A stretch of DNA of 6,072 nt from contig DXOJ01000153.1 in assembly GCA_019412865.1 (NCBI GenBank), forward strand, positions 1 through 6,072, given 5' to 3'. Positions 1 to 6,072 of the stretch are shown piece by piece (the first letter of the stretch is position 1; each line of letters begins with the position of its first letter). Under the pieces are notes generated by a model, which had not been told where the DNA came from, did not search any database, and worked only from the letters and a program-made list of their open reading frames with translations. The stretch comes from Bacteroides sp. GTDB lineage: Bacteria > Bacteroidota > Bacteroidia > Bacteroidales > Bacteroidaceae. Made by a program: the position numbers and the translations under genes.

Positions 1-1148
1 CACTTATACTATTTATAGCTGCATGTAGCAATGATGACTCCAACGGTGGAGGCTCGTCACAGTCAGGTGATGCCTACTGGAAAATTTCCTCCACTGTAAA
101 ATCGGCATCCGGATCGTCTGCCATAATCATCACAGGTACTCCTGGGACAATATGGAATGCAGAAATCACTGAGGGCACAACATGGTGTTCTTTCAGTAGC
201 AATGATCTGACCTTATCCTCTAAATCCGGAGAAATAAAAGACGGACTCAATGTTTTATACGTGTATTATAATAGCAATACAGGTAAAGAACAACGTGTAG
301 CAAAAGTTTCACTCCAGTTTGCAGACCAAGAGGCGAAAGTCTTTGATTTAGTACAATTATCTGAATCACAGCAGAACTTGCCAGCTTTCAAACTGTGGGC
401 TGAAGTTCCTGATTTCAAGGAAAATGCTAATTATCAGTATGTAACTCATTATGCTCTATTGAATAATAAAACAATACGTAATTATTCTATTTGTTTTGAT
501 AAAACAAAGAAAGCAGCTTTATGGGTAGCCTATCCGATACATAACGCATACCTCAAAGGTTCAGGAGAACGTACAGACCGTTGGGCCTTCGACCCTATCA
601 TTCCTCAAAGTTATCAGGCTGATTGTACATTAAGATCTTATGGAGGATCTTATGACCGTGGTCATCAGCTTCCATCAGCCGATCGCCTAGGAACAGACGA
701 AATGAATGCTCAAACCTTCTATATGTCCAATATGACCCCACAGCTTAATCGTTTGAATCAGGATATGTGGGCTAAACTTGAAACAAAAGTTCGGGCAAAT
801 AACTGTTCTGATACCTTGTATGTAGTTACCGGCGCATATTTTGGGGCAGGTGCAACCACCACTACGGATGGAGCAAGGAATACAGTTCCGGTTCCTACGA
901 ACTACTTCAAAGTACTTCTGCGTACGAAGAGTGGAAAAACAGGAAAGAACATCAAAGATTGTTCAGACAGTGAACTGATATCAATAGGATTTTGGGTAGA
1001 TCACAAATCGTATGGAAACATTGAACCTCCTAAGTCTATCTGTACTTCTGTAGCAGACATCGAAAAGATGACAGGATTTACCTTCTTCCCACAAGTATCC
1101 AACAGTGTAAAACAACAAAATAATCCCACTCAATGGGGGATTAACTAA
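1..1148 (+). CDS. Surface lipoprotein: BACON-like domain plus DNA/RNA non-specific endonuclease (5' partial)
   Basis: Predicted Mg-dependent sugar-non-specific nuclease that cuts DNA and RNA internally (NucA/Serratia nuclease, PF01223-type). The frame is open from base 3 to the TAA at 1146-1148, giving 381 visible residues; the start codon is left of the window. A GTG at 261 is not the start, because the upstream codons encode the end of a lipoprotein signal peptide (visible residues 1-8, LILFIAAC, Cys at 24-26). After the Cys comes SNDD, like the acidic surface-export signal of Bacteroidota lipoproteins, then a Gly/Ser-rich linker. Residues about 25-120 resemble a BACON-type beta-sandwich (Trp, Asn, Arg-x-Ala pattern, final Gln). 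Residues about 124-375 are the nuclease: YDRGH with the presumed catalytic His221 (nt 663-665), Arg219, then SNMTPQ and LNQDMWAKLE with metal-ligand Asn252 and presumed Glu260, equivalent to Serratia H89, R87, N119 and E127. The C-terminal VADIEKMTGFTFFP segment is also typical of the family. All core residues are present, so it is probably active at the cell surface. Confidence 0.9.
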   Translation, partial: LILFIAACSNDDSNGGGSSQSGDAYWKISSTVKSASGSSAIIITGTPGTIWNAEITEGTTWCSFSSNDLTLSSKSGEIKDGLNVLYVYYNSNTGKEQRVAKVSLQFADQEAKVFDLVQLSESQQNLPAFKLWAEVPDFKENANYQYVTHYALLNNKTIRNYSICFDKTKKAALWVAYPIHNAYLKGSGERTDRWAFDPIIPQSYQADCTLRSYGGSYDRGHQLPSADRLGTDEMNAQTFYMSNMTPQLNRLNQDMWAKLETKVRANNCSDTLYVVTGAYFGAGATTTTDGARNTVPVPTNYFKVLLRTKSGKTGKNIKDCSDSELISIGFWVDHKSYGNIEPPKSICTSVADIEKMTGFTFFPQVSNSVKQQNNPTQWGIN

Positions 1149-1159
1149 TAAGCTAGCTT

Positions 1160-2194
1160 ATGAAAAAACTGTTATTAGTAACCGCGCTCTTTGCGCTGCT
1201 GATATCGTTCAGCTTTGCGCAGAAACCGTATAAGGTTGTATTTTACAATCTTGAGAACTTCTTCGATACAATCAATGATCCGGAAGTTCACGATGATGAA
1301 TTTACTCCCGAAGGTCCTAAGAAGTGGAACTCAGCCAAGTACAATAAGAAGTTGGCTAACACAGAACGTGTATTCTTCGATATTGCAGCTATCAACAAGG
1401 ATTATCCGGTAATTATCGGTGTATCGGAAGTAGAAAACCGCAGTGTACTGGAAGATATTATCGCAACCCGCAAACTGGCTCCGGCAAACTATCGGATTTC
1501 ACATTTCGACTCTCCTGAAGCCCGCGGTGTAGACGTTGCTTTTCTGTATCGTCCCGATGTGTTTAAAATAGAAGGAGAAAAAGCTGTAAGAACAGTCATC
1601 CCTTCACTTCCGGACTTCAAGACCCGTGATATCCTGACGCTTTGGGGAACGATTGAAAACGAACCCTTCTTCTTTATGGTAGCACACTGGCCTTCACGCC
1701 TGGGAGGAAAAGAAGCTTCAGAATTTAAACGTATCGCTGTAGGCGAACAGATGCGCAGCATTGCAGACTCTGTAATGAAGGCCAATCCTAACACGAAAGT
1801 GGTTATGATGGGAGACTTCAATGATGATCCGACCGACAAAAGTATAGCACAAGGGTTAGGAGCCAAATTCAAACTGAAAGATTTGAAGGAAGGCGACTTC
1901 TTCGCTCCTTATGCCGATATGCTCAAAGCAGGATACGGAACACTAGCCTACGGAGATGCCTGGAATATCTTTGATAATATTGTAGTATCCGAGAATTTAG
2001 CAAAAGGATCGACAGGAAAGCTGAAATTGCAGCAAGCTCCCGGATCTAAATTCTATGGAAATATCTTCAAGCAACTTTACATGGTGCAGAAAGAAGGACA
2101 ATACAAAGGATATCCATTGCGCACATACGTAGGTAATAACTTCCAGGGAGGTTACAGTGACCACTTCCCCGTATATATCTATATAGGTAAATAA
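1160..2194 (+). CDS. Exported endonuclease/exonuclease/phosphatase (EEP) family protein
   Basis: Predicted metal-dependent phosphodiesterase or nuclease of the EEP (DNase I/APE1/sphingomyelinase) superfamily, 344 residues. Residues 1-20 form a signal peptide (two Lys, hydrophobic core, SFA before Gln21) without a lipobox Cys, so the protein should be periplasmic or secreted. Expected active-site motifs occur in order: YNLENFF (Asn30, Glu32), GVSEVEN (Glu90, metal ligand), AHWPSR (His176), GDFNDDP (Asp219, Asn221), IFDNIVV (Asp272) and YSDHFPV (Asp334, His335). These match APE1 N68, D70, E96, D210, N212, D283, D308 and H309. The ATG at 1160 is 11 bases after the upstream nuclease stop and is favoured because it begins the signal peptide; no clear Shine-Dalgarno is visible. 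Next to a surface nuclease and a TonB receptor, a role in degrading imported nucleic-acid fragments in the periplasm is the best guess. The superfamily also includes lipid and inositol phosphatases, so the substrate is not fixed by sequence alone. Confidence 0.9.
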   Translation: MKKLLLVTALFALLISFSFAQKPYKVVFYNLENFFDTINDPEVHDDEFTPEGPKKWNSAKYNKKLANTERVFFDIAAINKDYPVIIGVSEVENRSVLEDIIATRKLAPANYRISHFDSPEARGVDVAFLYRPDVFKIEGEKAVRTVIPSLPDFKTRDILTLWGTIENEPFFFMVAHWPSRLGGKEASEFKRIAVGEQMRSIADSVMKANPNTKVVMMGDFNDDPTDKSIAQGLGAKFKLKDLKEGDFFAPYADMLKAGYGTLAYGDAWNIFDNIVVSENLAKGSTGKLKLQQAPGSKFYGNIFKQLYMVQKEGQYKGYPLRTYVGNNFQGGYSDHFPVYIYIGK

Positions 2195-2208
2195 AAAAAT
2201 AAGTTTAT

Positions 2209-4956
2209 ATGAAAATCAAAACAATCCTATTCATGGTATTATCTTTGATGTCATTCACTGTTTTTGCACAAAACAATGGTGGAGTCAAAGGTAAAGTCGT
2301 TTCCCGTACGACACGTGCGGCCATAGACGGCGTAAAAGTGACATTAACCCCGGGAGATGTAACAACCAAGACTGATGCGTCGGGTAACTTCGTTATCGAA
2401 AACCTGGCAAAAGGAGAATACACTCTGTCTTTCGAAGCTGCAGAGTTCGAACCTTTAACTCTGGCTGTCCGTGTGGATAAGTTGATCAGAGATATCAATA
2501 ACGTCATTTTGATCCCTGAAAACGTTGCTCCTACGATGGACGATGCTATCTTTGCCGAATTTGACACAGAAACGCTGGAGGATGCACAATCACTTCCCTC
2601 GTCTCTGTCCGCATCAAAAGACGTATTCAATAACATCGCTTCCTACAAATTCAGTGAAATGCGTTTCAATGTACGTGGTTATGATTCTCAATACTCCGAC
2701 GTTTATATGAACGGTATTCAACTGAATGACGCAATGACAGGATATACTCCCTGGTCTTTGTGGAGCGGCTTGAATGATGCGACTCGTAATCAGGAAGTCA
2801 CATCTGCACTGAACATGGGGGATATGGGCATCGGCGGTATCGCAGGTACAACAAATATCAATACCCGTCCTTCACAGATGCGCAAAGGCCTTCGCGCCAG
2901 CGTAGTTAACGGTAACTCCATGTACCGCTTCCGTGGTATGCTGACCTATGCATCCGGATTACAGGATAACGGCTGGTCTTATGCCTTCTCCGTATCAACC
3001 CGCCAAGGAGGAAACTCTTATGTAAACGGTGTGTACTACAATGCCTTCGGATATTTTGCCGCTGTAGAAAAGCAATTCAATTCACAACACCGCTTGGCAT
3101 TAAGCATCCTGGGTGCTCCCACAGAACGTGGTGCACAACAAGCTTCTACTCAGGAAGTCTACGACTTAGTAGGCAACAACTACTACAATCCAAACTGGGG
3201 TTGGCTGAATGGAAAGCGTGTCAACGCACGTGTGCGCAGCTATCATGAACCTATTACGATGTTGAATTATACATTCGACATCAATGACCGTTCACAATTA
3301 AACGTTGCAACCTCTGTACGTTTCGGACAGAACGGTTACTCTGCGCTGACTTGGTACGGTGGTCCCGACCCACGTCCCGACTATTACCGTTATTTACCGA
3401 GTTTCTATAACAACACTTACGTCGGAGCACAACTGTATGAAGCATGGATAGGAAATACTAATAACATCCGCCACATCAACTGGGACAACTTGTATCATAT
3501 CAACCAAAGCCAGGAAGAGAACCCGACCTATGGAGCCGGTCATCGTGCCATCAACATGATTGAAGAACGCCATGCCGATCAGATAGACTGGAATCTCTAC
3601 ACACAATTCTCTCATATCTTCCGTGACAATTCTAAAATTAACGGTGGATTGAACTTGCGTCGTAATCGCACAGAATATTATAGCGAAGTGAAAGATTTGC
3701 TGGGTGGTGATTACTGGGTAGACGTAGACAAGTTTGCCGAACGTGACATGGGTGGTATGAACCCAATCCTTTACCAGAACAACATGGAGTACTATGATAA
3801 GTACGGTCATGCCCAAGCTGTCAAGAAGGGTGATAAATACAGCTACGACTACTACGGAAATATTATCAACGCACGCGCCTGGGCACAATATAGCAGAAAC
3901 TTCGGCAACTTTGGAGTCAATCTGGGTGGAGAACTCGGACATACTACTCTGTGGCGTCATGGTATTTGGAAAAAAGGGTTGTTCCTTGACAATTCTCAAG
4001 GAGACTCTAAGAAGCAGAATTACCTGACTTATAAACTGAAAGCCAACTTCAGCTATAAGTTCTCTGCTGCTCATTCTATTGATGCCAACATCATCTATAT
4101 GCAGGATGCTCCTGCCTTCCAAGCTTCATTTGTTTCTCCCCGTACCCGCAACTCTGCGACTCCGGGTATTTCAAGCGAGAAGGTATTTGGTGTAGACGCC
4201 TCTTATAACTTGCGTTGGGGGGATGTTAAAGCACGTATCTCCGGATACTATACGAAGTTTATGGATCAGTCCAAAGTTCTCTCTTATTATGATGACGTAG
4301 AAGCTACCTTCTCCAACTTTGCAATGAGCGGTATCAACAAACGTCACTTCGGACTTGAAGCAGCAGCTTCTGTACCTATCTATGCAGGACTTTCTCTGAA
4401 TGCAGCCATCAGCTGGGGACAATTCACTTATGACAATAACCCGGATTATGTACAGATTCAGGATAATAGTGGAGAAATCAAAAACCAGGGTAAAGTATAC
4501 TGGAAGAACTTCCGTGTAGAAAGCACTCCGCAAACAGCACTGAACGTAGGCTTGTCTTACCGTGGTCCTAAAAACATATTTGCGTCATTAGATATGAACT
4601 ATTATAATAATATGTACTTATCTATGAGTCCGCTCTATCGTACAGATGCCGTACTGACACCGGGAATGACTGAAGAAGATATCGCAACGTTACGTAATCA
4701 GGAGAAATTCAACTCTGCTTGCGTTTTAAATGCAAGTGTTGGTAAGAACTGGTACATTAACCGTGCCTATACTCTTGGTTTCAGCCTGGAGGTAAAGAAC
4801 CTGCTCAACAACCAGAATATCAAGACCGGCGGTTATGAACAAGTTCGTCTGCTGAAGAACAAGGATGAAAGTTATCAAACTTACCAACCGTTTGATTCGA
4901 AATATTTCTATATGTTCGGTACAACCTATTACATGAACATTTATTTCCGTTTCTAA
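2209..4956 (+). CDS. TonB-dependent outer-membrane receptor with carboxypeptidase-regulatory-like N-terminal domain
   Basis: Predicted 22-strand outer-membrane barrel that imports a substrate using TonB-ExbBD energy. It has 915 residues. Residues 1-20 are a signal peptide (ending VFA before Gln21). Residues about 24-102 form a carboxypeptidase-regulatory-like beta-sandwich (GKV, GVKVTL, TDASGNFVIENLAKGEYTL). A short acidic stretch (about 110-125) could hold the TonB box, but no consensus is clear. The plug follows at about 130-220, with FNVRGYD, VYMNGIQLND and IAGTTNINTR. The rest, about 228-915, shows alternating aromatic-rich strands and loops and ends in an IYFRF sequence with terminal Phe, the usual signal for BAM insertion. 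It starts 14 bases after the EEP gene. No SusD-like gene follows; a DUF5689-like lipoprotein takes that place. It is also smaller than typical SusC proteins of about 1000 residues and lacks an evident SusC-type LQGKVAGV plug motif. Substrate is unproven; nucleic-acid fragments are inferred from the neighbours. Confidence 0.93.
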   Translation: MKIKTILFMVLSLMSFTVFAQNNGGVKGKVVSRTTRAAIDGVKVTLTPGDVTTKTDASGNFVIENLAKGEYTLSFEAAEFEPLTLAVRVDKLIRDINNVILIPENVAPTMDDAIFAEFDTETLEDAQSLPSSLSASKDVFNNIASYKFSEMRFNVRGYDSQYSDVYMNGIQLNDAMTGYTPWSLWSGLNDATRNQEVTSALNMGDMGIGGIAGTTNINTRPSQMRKGLRASVVNGNSMYRFRGMLTYASGLQDNGWSYAFSVSTRQGGNSYVNGVYYNAFGYFAAVEKQFNSQHRLALSILGAPTERGAQQASTQEVYDLVGNNYYNPNWGWLNGKRVNARVRSYHEPITMLNYTFDINDRSQLNVATSVRFGQNGYSALTWYGGPDPRPDYYRYLPSFYNNTYVGAQLYEAWIGNTNNIRHINWDNLYHINQSQEENPTYGAGHRAINMIEERHADQIDWNLYTQFSHIFRDNSKINGGLNLRRNRTEYYSEVKDLLGGDYWVDVDKFAERDMGGMNPILYQNNMEYYDKYGHAQAVKKGDKYSYDYYGNIINARAWAQYSRNFGNFGVNLGGELGHTTLWRHGIWKKGLFLDNSQGDSKKQNYLTYKLKANFSYKFSAAHSIDANIIYMQDAPAFQASFVSPRTRNSATPGISSEKVFGVDASYNLRWGDVKARISGYYTKFMDQSKVLSYYDDVEATFSNFAMSGINKRHFGLEAAASVPIYAGLSLNAAISWGQFTYDNNPDYVQIQDNSGEIKNQGKVYWKNFRVESTPQTALNVGLSYRGPKNIFASLDMNYYNNMYLSMSPLYRTDAVLTPGMTEEDIATLRNQEKFNSACVLNASVGKNWYINRAYTLGFSLEVKNLLNNQNIKTGGYEQVRLLKNKDESYQTYQPFDSKYFYMFGTTYYMNIYFRF

Positions 4957-4982
4957 GGACATCATAAGTAAAAAGAACAGTT

Positions 4983-5975
4983 ATGAACAAAATATTTAAA
5001 TTATTTATGCTTGCGGTAGTAGTGCTCGGTTTCAGTAGCTGCTACAACGAATTTGAAGAGCCTGCTCCAGCCAAAGTCTGGACAAAAGAAGACTTCTCAA
5101 ATAGCAAACTAATCTCCATCAAGGACTTTAAGCAACTTTTCTATAAAGAATACGGAAACGGTGCAGCCAGTCTGGGAAAAACTCTGGAAATCACAGAAGA
5201 CTATGTCATCAGCGGAAAAGTCATCTCAAGCGACCAAGCCGGTAATGTATACAAATCAGTATACATCTATGATGAATCATCCAAATCAGCCATTGAACTG
5301 AAATTGATGGTTAGCAACTATGTTTATTTTCATGTAGGGCAGACTCTCTTTGTTAAAACCAAAGGTCTGGCTATCGGTAGCTATCGTTATATGTTAAGTG
5401 TAGGTGGAATGCCGACAGCAGAAGACATTTCCAAAGGTTATGCAAACCGTAATCTCGAGAATACCTTATTTGTAGATCAACATGTATTCAAAGGTGAACT
5501 CGGCAGTCTGACAGAAGACGACATATTGGTTATCAATGAAAATAATTATAAAACAGAATTGAATGATGATGCATTAGGACGTTTAGTACGTTTCGAAGGA
5601 CTGACTTACAAAGAAGGCACATACGACGGCGACAAGTATCCTCAATATCTGGAAACAACTTACCCGAACGGTTCAACCACCGCTGTATATGAAAACAAAT
5701 ATTATGCAGAAGAAGGATTGACTCCAACCTATGCTTACAGCTATGGAGGTAATCGCTATTATGGTTCTTCCTGGTTTGCTTATGACAATGCGACATCTAC
5801 AGGTGGCAACTATATCCTGCGTGTCAGCGGATATTCAAACTTCGCACTTCAGCCTCTGCCTGCAGATGGTGCCAAAGGTAATATCACCGCTATTTATACC
5901 AAATATTCTTCTAAAAGTGGAGGATATATTAAATATCAGTTATTGGTTAATAGCATGAACGATATTGATTTCTAA
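4983..5975 (+). CDS. DUF5689-like surface lipoprotein with OB-like domains
   Basis: Predicted outer-membrane lipoprotein of 330 residues, no known enzyme activity. The signal peptide ends in a lipobox, GFSSC, with Cys20, followed by YNEFEEP; the acidic residues suggest export to the cell surface. Residues about 72-142 look like an OB-fold of the DUF5689 type: ITEDYVISGKVISSD, then KSVYIYD, a GQTLFVK strand and GLAIGSYRYMLSVGG. Residues about 195-330 seem to contain a second such domain (GRLVRFEGLTY near 199, then LRVSGYSNFALQPLP and KGNITAIYTKYSS) and end in MNDIDF, an ending I associate with this family. Between them lies an aromatic, Gly-rich stretch (about 248-278, many Tyr). The ATG is 26 bases after the receptor stop, and the gene is the last of the operon. 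Its place directly after the TonB receptor is where SusD-type binding lipoproteins usually sit, so a role as substrate-binding partner is inferred. OB-folds often bind nucleic acids, but also sugars and proteins. Confidence 0.82.
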   Translation: MNKIFKLFMLAVVVLGFSSCYNEFEEPAPAKVWTKEDFSNSKLISIKDFKQLFYKEYGNGAASLGKTLEITEDYVISGKVISSDQAGNVYKSVYIYDESSKSAIELKLMVSNYVYFHVGQTLFVKTKGLAIGSYRYMLSVGGMPTAEDISKGYANRNLENTLFVDQHVFKGELGSLTEDDILVINENNYKTELNDDALGRLVRFEGLTYKEGTYDGDKYPQYLETTYPNGSTTAVYENKYYAEEGLTPTYAYSYGGNRYYGSSWFAYDNATSTGGNYILRVSGYSNFALQPLPADGAKGNITAIYTKYSSKSGGYIKYQLLVNSMNDIDF

Positions 5976-5985
5976 ATAACTTCAT

Positions 5986-6020
5986 TAAAAAAGGCATCTG
6001 TTTCTCAGATGCCTTTTTTA
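5986..6020 (+). terminator. Intrinsic terminator, probably bidirectional
   Basis: A perfect inverted repeat pairs 5986-6000 with 6006-6020 around a 5-base loop (TTTCT). The core stem is GGCATCTG/CAGATGCC (5993-6000 with 6006-6013), flanked by six A on the left (5987-5992) and six T on the right (6014-6019). It begins 10 bases after the stop of the DUF5689-like gene and should end the four-gene transcript. The A run becomes a T run on the other strand, so the same hairpin can stop transcription from a convergent gene. Confidence 0.93.
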
Positions 6021-6072
6021 GATAATAACTCAGCACACCCTTCTGCAATAGTCAATATCATCTCTTTTCCCT
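6005..6072 (-). CDS. Possible C-terminal end of a convergent gene (partial)
   Basis: On the - strand, one frame is open from the right edge to a TGA at 6007-6005 and gives 21 complete codons ending GCAELLSKKGI. The sequence (a short helix-like stretch, EMILTIAEGCAELLSKKG) looks like a plausible protein end, and the symmetric terminator would suit two convergent genes. The stop codon would lie within the terminator's right arm. Too little is visible to name a family. The other two - strand frames also hit stops within these 68 bases, so the reading is tentative; the stretch might instead be intergenic. Confidence 0.4.
   Translation of the reverse strand, partial: GKEMILTIAEGCAELLSKKGI

Noticed and set aside
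261..1148. GTG at 261 as the start of the nuclease gene
   Set aside because: The frame stays open upstream to base 3 and encodes a lipobox and a linked beta-sandwich domain; the codon lies in the middle of that domain.
1..1148. First gene as a recent foreign insertion
   Set aside because: It looks by eye slightly richer in A and T than the later genes, but no mobile-element ends, repeats or integrase are visible, and tight spacing argues for a settled operon.
1160..2194. Sphingomyelinase-type function for the EEP protein
   Set aside because: The shared superfamily motifs allow it, but nothing specific supports it and the neighbouring nuclease favours a nucleic-acid role. It stays open rather than excluded.
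3394..4122. 242-codon open frame on the - strand inside the receptor gene
   Set aside because: It lies fully antisense to a well-supported barrel domain, shows no recognisable domain, and is expected from codon bias on the other strand.
2209..5975. SusC/SusD pair of a polysaccharide utilisation locus
   Set aside because: The lipoprotein has no SusD-like helical repeat features and reads as DUF5689; no glycosidase, polysaccharide lyase or sensor gene lies in the window.
1..6072. CRISPR arrays, tRNA or rRNA genes, insertion sequences
   Set aside because: No regularly spaced repeats, cloverleaf-like sequence or transposase motifs were seen; coding sequence fills almost the whole window.

Overview
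The window looks like chromosomal DNA from a member of the Bacteroidales, most likely Bacteroides or a close relative. The signs are a large TonB-dependent receptor with an N-terminal carboxypeptidase-regulatory-like domain, lipoproteins with an acidic run just after the lipid-carrying cysteine, starts without a convincing Shine-Dalgarno sequence, moderate GC content, and a gene of the Bacteroidota-typical DUF5689 family. These assignments come from reading motifs; no database search was possible.

Layout: four genes lie head to tail on the + strand with spacers of 11, 14 and 26 bases, so they very probably form one transcription unit. In order they are: (1) a surface lipoprotein with a BACON-like domain fused to a DNA/RNA non-specific endonuclease of the NucA/Serratia type, whose first codons lie beyond the left edge; (2) an exported endonuclease/exonuclease/phosphatase (EEP) family protein; (3) a 915-residue TonB-dependent outer-membrane receptor; (4) a lipoprotein resembling DUF5689, with one clear and one probable OB-like domain. 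A strong, near-symmetrical hairpin terminator follows gene 4. The last 68 bases probably hold the C-terminus of a convergent - strand gene whose stop codon lies inside the terminator. The operon promoter must be left of the window; none was found between the genes.

How the genes may work together (inference): the gene set is that of an outer-membrane nutrient uptake system built around nucleic acids rather than glycans. The surface endonuclease would cut extracellular DNA or RNA, the OB-fold lipoprotein would hold fragments at the receptor, the TonB receptor would carry oligonucleotides or their products across the outer membrane, and the periplasmic EEP enzyme would degrade them further. No SusD-like gene and no glycosidase is present, so this is not an ordinary polysaccharide utilisation locus. 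The substrate is inferred only from the two nucleases and the OB-like fold; it is not shown by the sequence of the receptor.
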